From NCBI RefSeq assembly GCF_018403245.1, contig NZ_BOSH01000008.1:62001-126000 (forward strand): DNA of 64,000 nt. The letters run 5' to 3'. Positions 35,504-43,481 of this stretch are shown here, piece by piece. Below the pieces are notes generated by a model. The model saw only the letters and a program-made list of their open reading frames with translations, was not told where the DNA came from and ran no database searches. This DNA is from Paenibacillus sp. J2TS4. GTDB taxonomy: Bacteria; Bacillota; Bacilli; Paenibacillales; NBRC-103111. Position numbers and translations under genes: made by a program. The first letter of the stretch is position 1; every line of letters starts with the position of its first letter.

Positions 35504-37876
35504 TCAGCGCAGCTCCACGACCGTTACGCCGCTCCCCCCTTCCCCGTAATTACCGAGACGAAAGCTTTTGACCAACCGGTGTTTACGCAGATAGTCTTGA
35601 ATTCCCGTGCGCAATACTCCCGTTCCTTTTCCATGAATAATATACACCTGATGAAAATTGGCCAGGAACGATTCGTCCAGAAAGCGATCCACTTCGATTA
35701 TTGAATCCTCAATATTATTGCCACGCAAATCGAGCTCCGTCCGCACTTGATCGTCGCGAGACCGTTTAACCCCGGTAACGACGGTCTGCTGAGCCGGCTT
35801 CGGCGCGGAGGTCGAGACGAGCTCAACATCCGATCTGGCCACTTTCATCTTCATGATCCCCAATTGAACCGTGACCTCGCTGTCCCCATTCAACTCGACT
35901 ACATGCCCCTTCTGCCCGAAGCTATGGACCAGCACCTGATCGCCCGGTCCTATCGGCTTCGTCGACCTGCCGGCGGAAGTCGAGGAAGGCCGCTGCCCCT
36001 TGTCGTTCAACTGAGGCGCTGCTTCATCCAGCCTTCTCTTCGCTTCGATCAGCTTGTGTTCTTTCACCGAAGATCGTTCCTCAATCGCCATTCGCCGCAA
36101 ATCAGCGATGATTTCGTCGGCCTCTATCCTTGCCTTCTTAACGGCTTCTGCCGCCTCCTGCTCCGCCTTCGCGAGCAGACGGGCTCTCTGCTCCTCGAAA
36201 CGGCTGCGCTGCTGCTCAAGCTCCTTGCGAAGAGCGGCTACTTCCTCGTGCAATTGCTCGGCGCTTTTTCTCTCCGCCTCCGCTGTCAGACGATTTTCCT
36301 CCAGCGTAGCGATCATAGACTCGACGCGTTGATCTTCCTCGTCGACCTGATGGCGCGCGTGCTCGATGATTGCTCTGCTTAAGCCCAGCCGTTCAGCGAT
36401 CGCGAACGCATTACTGCGTCCCGGAACACCAACGAGCAAGCGATACGTCGGGCTCAATGTCTGAACGTCAAACTCCATGCTGGCGTTAATGATGCCTTTG
36501 CGCTCATAAGCATAGGCCTTCAGCTCGCTATAATGAGTCGTAGCCACCATTCGGCAGCCCAACTTGTGAATATGTTCAAGAATGGCAATCGCCAGCGCCG
36601 ATCCTTCAGCCGGGTCGGTCCCGGCGCCTACCTCGTCCAGCAGCACAAGACTTTTGGGAGTCATGTTGCGCAAAATCCCGATGATATTCGTCATATGACT
36701 CGAAAAAGTACTCAAATTCTGCTCAATGCTTTGTTCATCGCCAATATCGGCATAGATGGCATCAAACACACATAGCTGGCTGCTGTCTTCAGCGGGAACG
36801 AACAGCCCGGACATCGCCATCAGGCTCAGCAAGCCGATGGTCTTCAGCGTTACCGTCTTCCCTCCGGTGTTCGGTCCGGTAATAATGACAGAGGTATACC
36901 GGTTACCCAGCTCTACATCCAGCGGAACAACGGTATCGCGGTCTATCAATGGATGCCTTCCTTTTTTCAGCTTAAAAAAGCCCCGGTCATTCATCAGCGG
37001 CAGCGTAGCTTTCATTTCTCTGGCGAGGCCGGCCTTGGCAAATATAAAATCGATATCCGCCAAAGCCTCCAAATTGTCCAGCAAAGGCTCGGCAAACTCA
37101 GCCACCTGAGCGGTCAGCATCCGCAATATTTTCTCAATTTCCCGTTCTTCCTTCAGCTTTAGTTCCGTCAGCCGATTGTTCATCTGCACGATCGACTCCG
37201 GTTCAATGAACAAAGTGGCGCCGGATGCCGACTGATCATGGATCATTCCGCCAAAATGGCTTCTATACTCCTGCTTCACAGGAATGACATAACGGTCGTT
37301 GCGAATCGTAATAATCGGATCCTGCAGCATCTTCTGAGTGGAAGGGGTGCGGATCATTTGCTCCAATCGCTCCCGAACCCGTGCTTCGCCGGTCCGCAAT
37401 TCCTGACGGATACGATACAGTTCCGGGCTGGCGGAATCGGTCACTTCAGCATGCTCGTCAATGCAGGATTGAATGCTCTCCTCGAGCGGCCGATTTTCCG
37501 TTAATCGGTCGACAGCGGCAGACAAGAGAGGAATCGCTTCGTCCTCATGCACCGCCTTCACAAACCGCTGCAGCCTCCGGCCGCCGCTTAACGTATTAGC
37601 CGTATCAAGCAGTTCGGCTGGATTCAACATGCCCCCGATCATCGCTCTTTTGACTGCGGCCTTAACATCGCGTATCCCGCCAAATGGAGCGGGTCCCTTC
37701 AGTCTTTCGACCTTGACAGCTTCGTCGGTAGCCTGCAGCCGGGACTTCACTTCAGCCAAATCTCCGCTCGGACGAAGCTCCTCTGTCCGTTTTTTACCCA
37801 GAGAAGTTGCCGCGAAGCCGGTTAGACTGCGAATCATTTTATAATATTCAAGTGTATTCAAAATTTTATCATTCAA
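35504..37876 (-). CDS. mutS2: MutS2 ribosome-rescue/recombination ATPase-endonuclease
   Basis: A 790-residue protein of normal length. It has a MutS core and clamp (residues 1-300), the ATPase with Walker A GPNTGGKTVTLKT near residue 335, LVLLDEVGAGTDPAEGSALA, a long coiled coil, a KOW-like segment (GDQVLVHSFGQKGHVVEL) and a C-terminal Smr nuclease domain (ELDLRGN; YIIHGKGTGVLRTGIQDYL). MutS2 suppresses homologous recombination and splits collided ribosomes. The start is TTG at 37876 after GAGGGTTTCACCA. Confidence 0.96.
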   Translation of the reverse strand: MNDKILNTLEYYKMIRSLTGFAATSLGKKRTEELRPSGDLAEVKSRLQATDEAVKVERLKGPAPFGGIRDVKAAVKRAMIGGMLNPAELLDTANTLSGGRRLQRFVKAVHEDEAIPLLSAAVDRLTENRPLEESIQSCIDEHAEVTDSASPELYRIRQELRTGEARVRERLEQMIRTPSTQKMLQDPIITIRNDRYVIPVKQEYRSHFGGMIHDQSASGATLFIEPESIVQMNNRLTELKLKEEREIEKILRMLTAQVAEFAEPLLDNLEALADIDFIFAKAGLAREMKATLPLMNDRGFFKLKKGRHPLIDRDTVVPLDVELGNRYTSVIITGPNTGGKTVTLKTIGLLSLMAMSGLFVPAEDSSQLCVFDAIYADIGDEQSIEQNLSTFSSHMTNIIGILRNMTPKSLVLLDEVGAGTDPAEGSALAIAILEHIHKLGCRMVATTHYSELKAYAYERKGIINASMEFDVQTLSPTYRLLVGVPGRSNAFAIAERLGLSRAIIEHARHQVDEEDQRVESMIATLEENRLTAEAERKSAEQLHEEVAALRKELEQQRSRFEEQRARLLAKAEQEAAEAVKKARIEADEIIADLRRMAIEERSSVKEHKLIEAKRRLDEAAPQLNDKGQRPSSTSAGRSTKPIGPGDQVLVHSFGQKGHVVELNGDSEVTVQLGIMKMKVARSDVELVSTSAPKPAQQTVVTGVKRSRDDQVRTELDLRGNNIEDSIIEVDRFLDESFLANFHQVYIIHGKGTGVLRTGIQDYLRKHRLVKSFRLGNYGEGGSGVTVVELR

Positions 37877-38110
37877 TGGTGAAACCCTCTTCTCAAAAAA
37901 TTACTTCCTTTATCCTTTTATTATATCGGAAGGAGAGCCGATTAGCCATTGAGCAAAAGCATTATAGATAATCTTTCCGGCATTAGGGAGAAAATCCTAT
38001 GATAGTTTGACGGAAATGCGGAACACTAATTAGAGAATTCGACATTTCCTGCCTGAGCCTTTCCTGTTTCTTTTCAGCGAACATATGTTGATACAAAGGA
38101 GGTTATGCTT

Positions 38111-38470
38111 ATGAGAAGCTTTTTTGCCCACCTGATTAGATTTGTGGTCTCTGCCCTAGTCTTGATGGTCGTCAGTTGGCTCGTTCCCAACTTTTCGGTC
38201 GGTGGCTTCTGGAGCGCTTTTTTCCTGGCCCTCGTTATCGCTTTTGCCGGTTGGATTATTGAAGGAATCTTCGGCAAACGAATTACACCGTTCGGGCGGG
38301 GAATTGTCGGATTTCTCGTCAGTGCTTTAATCATTTGGTTGGCCCAATTTGTGGTAGGAGGCGTATCCGTCTCGATTATTGGCGCGATTTTGGCCGCCTT
38401 GGTCATCGGGATTATCGACCTGTTCATTCCGATTGCTACACCGTTCGATCGAGGAAGAGCACGCGGTTAA
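38111..38470 (+). CDS. YvlD-like phage-holin-family membrane protein
   Basis: A 119-residue protein with four membrane segments (FVVSALVLMVVSWLVPNFSVGGFWSAFFLALVIAF...). This matches the superfamily of small four-helix proteins often called mycobacterial phage holin family IV or YvlD. The start at 38111 has AAAGGAGGTTATGCTT in front. Not phage-associated here. Function unknown; YvlD-type proteins often accompany envelope-stress genes. Confidence 0.75.
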   Translation: MRSFFAHLIRFVVSALVLMVVSWLVPNFSVGGFWSAFFLALVIAFAGWIIEGIFGKRITPFGRGIVGFLVSALIIWLAQFVVGGVSVSIIGAILAALVIGIIDLFIPIATPFDRGRARG

Positions 38471-38508
38471 CAATCAAGCCCGTGTCACCAATCACAAATT
38501 GCCAAACC

Positions 38509-38553
38509 GGAGGAATCAGACGGGGGACTTTTCCCCACTGATTCCTCCTTTCT
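38509..38553 (+). terminator. Terminator of the YvlD-like gene
   Basis: An 11-bp stem GGAGGAATCAG / CTGATTCCTCC followed by TTTCT. Confidence 0.8.
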
Positions 38554-38716
38554 GAAGGCAAATATCCCACCAGTAAACCAAAGATCCAATGGATTCTTTG
38601 GTTTTTTGTGCTAGATTTGTCACAAAGGCTTCACGGGTTTGTCACTGAAAAATTTTCCTCCCAGAGGTATGATAGAGGATGTAGACAGACATAAATCCAA
38701 ATGGGAGGGAAACCCA

Positions 38717-39091
38717 ATGAAAAAATTAATGGGGCTCATAATGGCGGCCGTTTTTGTAACTGTTCTGGCCGCATGTGGCGGCGGTGATGGAGCCAGTGGT
38801 ATAAGCGATGCAGACAAAGCCAACGCCCAAGAGGTTAAAATGGTGGCAACCAATTTCCAATTCGACCAATCCGAATACAAAATTAAAACGGGCGAAACCT
38901 ACAAGCTTGTCCTGGACAATCAGGAAGGGATTCACGGTATTGAAATTAAAGGAGCTAAAGTCAAGCTCGACAACAACAACACTACGGAATATTTCAAAGC
39001 CGATAAAGCGGGAACCTACGACATCATCTGCAGCATTCCTTGTGGTTCGGGACACGCAACTATGAAATCCAAACTCATTGTTGAAGAATAA
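38717..39091 (+). CDS. Cupredoxin-like lipoprotein with a CuA-type motif
   Basis: A 124-residue protein. The lipoprotein signal ends VLAACG (Cys20). The rest is one cupredoxin domain (MVATNFQFDQSEYKIKTGE; YKLVLDNQEGIHGIEI; AGTYDIICSIPCGSGHATMK). His73, Cys105, Cys109, His113 and Met116 match the ligand pattern of the binuclear CuA centre of cytochrome oxidase subunit II (CxxxCGxxHxxM). No transmembrane hairpin is present, so it is a free-standing outer-face copper protein. The start follows TGGGAGGGAAACCCA. A role in electron transfer or copper delivery is inferred. Confidence 0.85.
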   Translation: MKKLMGLIMAAVFVTVLAACGGGDGASGISDADKANAQEVKMVATNFQFDQSEYKIKTGETYKLVLDNQEGIHGIEIKGAKVKLDNNNTTEYFKADKAGTYDIICSIPCGSGHATMKSKLIVEE

Positions 39092-39134
39092 AAAAAGAGG
39101 TGCATGTCCTTCGACATGCTGACCTCTCCATTGG

Positions 39135-39165
39135 CCGGGGAAGAACAGACTTCCCCGGTTTTTTT
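39135..39165 (+). terminator. Terminator of the cupredoxin-like gene
   Basis: CCGGGGAA / TTCCCCGG stem with seven T. Confidence 0.9.
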
Positions 39166-39467
39166 ATATTTATATTGCAGTAGCATTTCATGCTCGAAAT
39201 GGGATGCGTTGTTGGCGAGCGGTCCCCTAAGCGAACCGTGCGAAATACGAATTCCTGCAATTATACAGGGATTACTCATCGAAACAAGCTGTAATAGGAA
39301 AAAGCCTGCGATTCTACAGGAATTTTCGTATCAAACTACCCAACGCCAGTTGCACTGCTACATTTATCCCACCACAATCATAAGCTTTTGGACGAAATTC
39401 GCTAAAGCCATTAATGGGACAATCACCTGCAAATTTGCACCACCAAATAAATATAGCCTTTTGGCAG

Positions 39468-40088
39468 TCATCGAAAACATACAGCCTCTGCTGTTTCCCA
39501 AAAAACAATAGTCCTGCCTGTCCACCGATATACTTCAACTTTATCTTCTTCAGGAAATTGAAACAGATCCGGCAGCTTCTCCATGACGAGCGGCGGCCAC
39601 TGTAAAAGATACGGGACAGCAGCAGATTGCTCCAGCACCTCCTGAAGCGGATCCGAAGGAACCGCAATGAGTAAAAACACAAGCAGGGTCAAGATCAAAA
39701 AAGCCTCAAGCATGGCGAGAATAGCTCCGGCCCACCGGTTCAACCCATTCAAACCCGGTACCTTCACTACGGCATGGAGCAGCCTCCCCACTCCATGCCA
39801 TCCGATTTTGACAACAAAAAACAGCAGAACAAACGCAATAGCATTATATATATAAGTCTCCAATTGAAAATGGTCGAGCAGGAATTCGTAATCCGAATTC
39901 GCTGTAAACGTCTTGAGTGGAATCCATTTGGCCAAATAACCCGCTACATTGGCATAAAAGAAAAAGGCCGCAAGTATTGCGGCGACCAACCCGACTACCG
40001 AAACCAACTGGCTGATCAAGCCTTTGCGGTAACCGGCGGCAAACGAAGCGATAATTGTGACCGCAACAATTAAATCGACGATATTCAT
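39468..40088 (-). CDS. CvpA family membrane protein
   Basis: A 206-residue protein: MNIVDLIVAVTIIASFAAGYRKGLISQLVSVVGLVAAILAAFF matches the CvpA N-terminus, and three further membrane segments follow. CvpA proteins are linked to envelope function and colicin V production. It sits after zapA, as yshB does in Bacillus subtilis. A start at ATG 40088 is preferred; ATG 40091 and GTG 40100 are possible because the frame continues to the zapA stop. Confidence 0.85.
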   Translation of the reverse strand: MNIVDLIVAVTIIASFAAGYRKGLISQLVSVVGLVAAILAAFFFYANVAGYLAKWIPLKTFTANSDYEFLLDHFQLETYIYNAIAFVLLFFVVKIGWHGVGRLLHAVVKVPGLNGLNRWAGAILAMLEAFLILTLLVFLLIAVPSDPLQEVLEQSAAVPYLLQWPPLVMEKLPDLFQFPEEDKVEVYRWTGRTIVFWETAEAVCFR

Positions 40089-40101
40089 CATCACGGCCAC
40101 T

Positions 40102-42666
40102 CTATGCCTTCGGTCCGGTATCGTCTATAACCAGCTCAATCCATTCGTTGTATTCCTTCTTAAGCTTCTCGTATTCGATCTCGAGCCGCTCATATTTTAT
40201 CTGCAGCTCGTCATTGCTTTCCTGAGACCGCAGTGCTTTCTCGTTCTCTAGTTGTTCTGTCAGTTGTTCAATGCCTTCCCGATGACGTTCGTTTTCTTTA
40301 GCCAGTTCCAGTACCTTTTGGGCATGCCGGGATTCTTTTTCCACAATGGCGCTTAACTCCTTGCGCAAGCTCTCCATCTCCTGCCGGAGGCGATCCCGTT
40401 CTTCCTCCAGATTTCCTTGCTCCAATTCCCATTCCTCAAAAAAGCTTTTCATCGACTCCAGCTCTTCCTGAGCTGCGGCCGCTTCGCTGCGGCCCGTAAG
40501 CTCAAGCTGCTTCACTAGATCCAGCTCGGCCTCCTGATTCCGCAGTCGCTGCTGAAGCTGCTCTTTTTCATCGTTCCACTCGGCTTGACGAGCTCTCCAT
40601 TCGCGGTCCTCCCGACGGAATTGCTCCAGCTCGGATTGAAGCTCGGCTTGGCGAGCCTTCCCTGCCCGCTCGTCCTCCTGGGCCTCTTCCAAGGAAGCCT
40701 GCAGCTTCTCGACAGCCTCCTCAAGCGATGCCGCCCGATCCTGCTCGCTTCGGCCAGCGGCCTTGGCTTCACTCAGCTCATTTTCCAGCATCCTGACGGT
40801 CGTTTCCAGAGCGGACATTCGCTCTTGAGCCTGCTGCTCCGCCGCTTCCGCGCCTTGCACCTCATTCTGGGCAGAGCTTAATTCCGCTCTAAGCTGCTCC
40901 ACAGCCTTTTCCAAAGAGGCAATCCTCTCCTGTTGGGCCGACTCGGTCTTCACCGCCTGGGCCAAAGAGGACTGAAGCCGATCGCGCTCCGTTGTAAGTG
41001 AGCCAATCTTGTCATGGCTCAGCTTCTTCAGCTCGTCGGCCTGCTGGATTTCCGTTGTAAGACGACGAATATCCTCTTCCAGCCGATCCCTCGCCGCCTT
41101 CCATTCAGACTCCAGCGTGTTCCATTCATTTTGCTGTTTGCGAAGCTGTTCCAATTCGTCGTTGAGCTCTTTGAGCTGGCCGATTTGACTCTGCTCGGTA
41201 TCTTTAGCTTGTCTCAATTCCGACTTCACTTGCTGTATAGTGGTTTTCAAAGCAGCCGCTTCGTTCTCCCGGCTGAGAACCGCTTCTTGAGCCTGCCCCA
41301 GTTCGGTCTCCAGCTGCTGAATATTCGCTCTCATGGCGCCGATTTCATCGACGGATCTCTGTTCGTCCTGCTTAGCCTGCTGCAAGGCCGTTTCCAATTG
41401 CTCCCTCTCCGATTCGAGAAGAGATATCCAATCCGTCTGGCTCTGCGCATTCTCCTCGGCGCGTTGCAGTTCCGTCTGGAGCTTGTCCACACGGCTTTCC
41501 CATGTATGACGCTCCTCCGTCCAGGCCGTTTCTAGCTTTGTTAGCTCCTCATTGCTCTGCTTAAGCCGTGCTGTGTTCTGCTTTAACTCCTCGTTATTCT
41601 GCTCTAGCTGCATTACGTTCTGCGTTAACTCCTCGTTGCTCTGCTCTAGCTGCATTACGTTCTGCGTTAACTCCTCATTGCTCTGCTCTAGCTGCATTAC
41701 GTTCTGCGTTAACTCCTCGTTGCTCTGCTCTAGCCGCGCTGCGTTCCGCGTTAACTCCTCATTGCTCTGCTCTAGCTGCGCTGCGTTCCGCATTAACTCC
41801 TCGTTGCTCTGCTCTAGCTGCGCTGCGTTCCGCATTAACTCCTCGTTGCTCTGCTTTAGCTGAGCCATATTCTTCCTTAAGTCACCATTGCTCTGCTCTA
41901 GCTGCGCTGCATTCTTCGTGAGCTCCTCGTTGCTTTGCTTTAGCTGCAGCAATTCCTTCTTGAGCTCCTCCACTTGGGCAGCTTGTCTCCGCTCAGCTTC
42001 CTTGGTCTGATTCAAGGCAGACGTAAGCTGCTCAATACGCTCCTCCAGCGACGTTGTATTTTCCCTGGCCTTAAGCTCCGCTGCTTTAGCCTCGTCTAAT
42101 GCGGCATGCAGCTCTTCGCCATTCACCTCAAGCAGCTCGATATGCTGCCTGTAGCTCTCAGCCGTCTCTTCAGCTCCCGCCAAGACAGCATACAGCCGAT
42201 CCTGCTCTTCCTCCAGCTCCTTAATCCGGTCGCGATGACTCTGTCCGGTCTCTACGGCAGCCCGAAGCTCATTATCCAGCTTCGTGACAGCTGCCTCCAG
42301 CTGATTCCTCTCCCCTTTCCACTCGGTTTCCTTCTGTCGCCATTGACCAAGCTCATTCTTAAGCCGATCGGCCAATTCCGACAGTTGACGCGTTTCCTCC
42401 AGCTGGTCCTTATATTTGTCTTCCATCCCTGTCAAATGCTCGGCGTTGGATTTAATTTTGAAAAACTCATCCGCCATATTGACCGCCGCCAGCACCGCGA
42501 TTTTCATCGAGTCCAAGCGAGAATTAAGACCAGCTATATTATGCATTTGTTCATTAACATGAGCTGCCACCGTTTTGATATAACGCGGGCTGGCGCTGCT
42601 CATCAGCTTGTAATTGGTGCCAAAGATGTCTACGGTTATACTGGTTTTTTGTTGTTCCTCGTCCAT
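40102..42666 (-). CDS. zapA: ZapA-like cell-division protein with giant coiled-coil extension
   Basis: An 854-residue protein. Residues 1-75 match ZapA: TSITVDIFGTNYKLMSSASPRYIKTVAAHVNEQMHNI and DSMKIAVLAAVNMADEFFKI. ZapA is normally 85-140 residues and crosslinks FtsZ filaments. Here, from about residue 75 to the end, the protein is an almost unbroken Glu/Gln/Leu-rich coiled coil, including 14-residue repeats at 242-377. The gene order pheS-pheT-zapA-cvpA agrees with zapA. The start follows AAGGGAGGAGGAATGCGAT. No frameshift is seen, and the end (EYEKLKKEYNEWIELVIDDTG) is orderly. An annotation as a generic coiled-coil protein is possible. Confidence 0.88.
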   Translation of the reverse strand: MDEEQQKTSITVDIFGTNYKLMSSASPRYIKTVAAHVNEQMHNIAGLNSRLDSMKIAVLAAVNMADEFFKIKSNAEHLTGMEDKYKDQLEETRQLSELADRLKNELGQWRQKETEWKGERNQLEAAVTKLDNELRAAVETGQSHRDRIKELEEEQDRLYAVLAGAEETAESYRQHIELLEVNGEELHAALDEAKAAELKARENTTSLEERIEQLTSALNQTKEAERRQAAQVEELKKELLQLKQSNEELTKNAAQLEQSNGDLRKNMAQLKQSNEELMRNAAQLEQSNEELMRNAAQLEQSNEELTRNAARLEQSNEELTQNVMQLEQSNEELTQNVMQLEQSNEELTQNVMQLEQNNEELKQNTARLKQSNEELTKLETAWTEERHTWESRVDKLQTELQRAEENAQSQTDWISLLESEREQLETALQQAKQDEQRSVDEIGAMRANIQQLETELGQAQEAVLSRENEAAALKTTIQQVKSELRQAKDTEQSQIGQLKELNDELEQLRKQQNEWNTLESEWKAARDRLEEDIRRLTTEIQQADELKKLSHDKIGSLTTERDRLQSSLAQAVKTESAQQERIASLEKAVEQLRAELSSAQNEVQGAEAAEQQAQERMSALETTVRMLENELSEAKAAGRSEQDRAASLEEAVEKLQASLEEAQEDERAGKARQAELQSELEQFRREDREWRARQAEWNDEKEQLQQRLRNQEAELDLVKQLELTGRSEAAAAQEELESMKSFFEEWELEQGNLEEERDRLRQEMESLRKELSAIVEKESRHAQKVLELAKENERHREGIEQLTEQLENEKALRSQESNDELQIKYERLEIEYEKLKKEYNEWIELVIDDTGPKA
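41536..41943 (-). repeat. 42-bp in-frame tandem repeat inside zapA
   Basis: About 9.7 copies of a 42-bp unit encode the 14-residue motif LEQSNEELTQNVMQ and variants. Three adjacent units are nearly identical at the DNA level, a sign of recent duplication. The repeats keep the coiled-coil heptad register (14 = 2 x 7). Confidence 0.95.
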
Positions 42667-42778
42667 ATCGCATTCCTCCTCCCTTGCGATCTTGAAATGG
42701 AGTAAAAAGAGTATGTTTATTGTTTCTGCTCCTGATTTGTGAGTTACAAAATCATGATCATGAATTTCCGATAATAGA

Positions 42779-42963
42779 TCTACTGCAAAAATACATCCAA
42801 ACCGCTAAAAATCAGTTGATTTTTGAGGATCGACTGCAAAAGTGCAGTGAAAAAATCCGTTTCCTCCAATATCGGGCTCAAATGGCCGAAATGACTGTAT
42901 ATTTGCAGTAAATGAGCAGCAATCGGACAGCATCTCCCAAAAAGCATGTACTTTTGCAGTAGA
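42779..42963. repeat. Inverted-repeat module with TGCAAAAATACA-type core
   Basis: TCTACTGCAAAAATACAT (42779-42796) faces ATGTACTTTTGCAGTAGA (42946-42963), 17 of 18 pairs. Inner copies at about 42831 (GACTGCAAAAGTGCAG) and about 42894 (TGTATATTTGCAGTAA) lie 50 bp inside each end. Confidence 0.8.
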
Positions 42964-43112
42964 TTCGCGGAAGCGAAATCCCCACGTTCCATTTTTGCTG
43001 CATTTTCCCGGCAGCCTCTTAAATATAAGCGGAATAACTCTAACAACCTGCAAGGATTACAAGGAATCGATCTATAGTTTAGCAGATTTCAGTTACAATA
43101 TCGAATAGTCTC

Positions 43113-43310
43113 ACTATATAAGTGGCACTAAAGAAAGCGATCATTCCGTTCCGAAGGAAAGTGCCCCCGAAGCTTCAAACATCTTGTTTTGTATTCCTTA
43201 TTTATTGGTTCGGCCTTCGGATGGTAGGAATACAAAGCCAAAACTCGCCCTGGAAGCATCTTTCTTTCTCCACTTCATGAGCTTTGAAATCTTTAGTGCC
43301 GAGTATATAG
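43113..43310. mobile_element. MITE-like element, copy 1
   Basis: The 198-bp element begins CTATATAAGTGGCACTAAAG and ends with the inverse of CTATATACTCGGCACTAAAG. Inside, TTTGTATTCCT faces AGGAATACAAA. Shares most of its sequence with the copies at 47464 and 52188 (for example GCTTCAAACATCTTGTTTTG and GGATGGTAGGAATACAAAGC). Confidence 0.8.
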
Positions 43311-43481
43311 CTGAAGTTCACTTGATCGCACTTGCAGAATATTTTCCTGCCAGCGCCTCTCCAGTCTTAAGCCCGCTCTCTTGTCGCCATCGGATCATTC
43401 TTTTTCAAGCCGACACAAAAAGAAAGACCAGCCTTATCGTCCACACCGATTAGTATTCGATAAAGCCGGTCCGTTTTCCTT

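Larger units (their letters stand above)
42667..43481. other. 815-bp intergenic region between pheT and zapA
   Basis: No gene. It carries the inverted-repeat module at 42779-42963 and a MITE-like element at 43113-43310. Unlike in Bacillus subtilis, the two genes are therefore far apart, so zapA probably has its own promoter. Confidence 0.6.

Noticed and set aside
38111..38470. Phage holin and hence a prophage
   Set aside because: The family name is historical; no endolysin or other phage gene is nearby.
41552..41921. Repetitive rightward frames in the zapA repeat, CRISPR-like in regularity
   Set aside because: The 42-bp units are contiguous without spacers and translate as in-frame heptad repeats on the minus strand, so this is neither a CRISPR array nor a separate gene.
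43184..43453. Rightward frame with RPSDGRNTKPKLA, similar to one at 47511-47738
   Set aside because: The similarity comes from the shared MITE-like element; no ribosome site, and the frames differ after the element.
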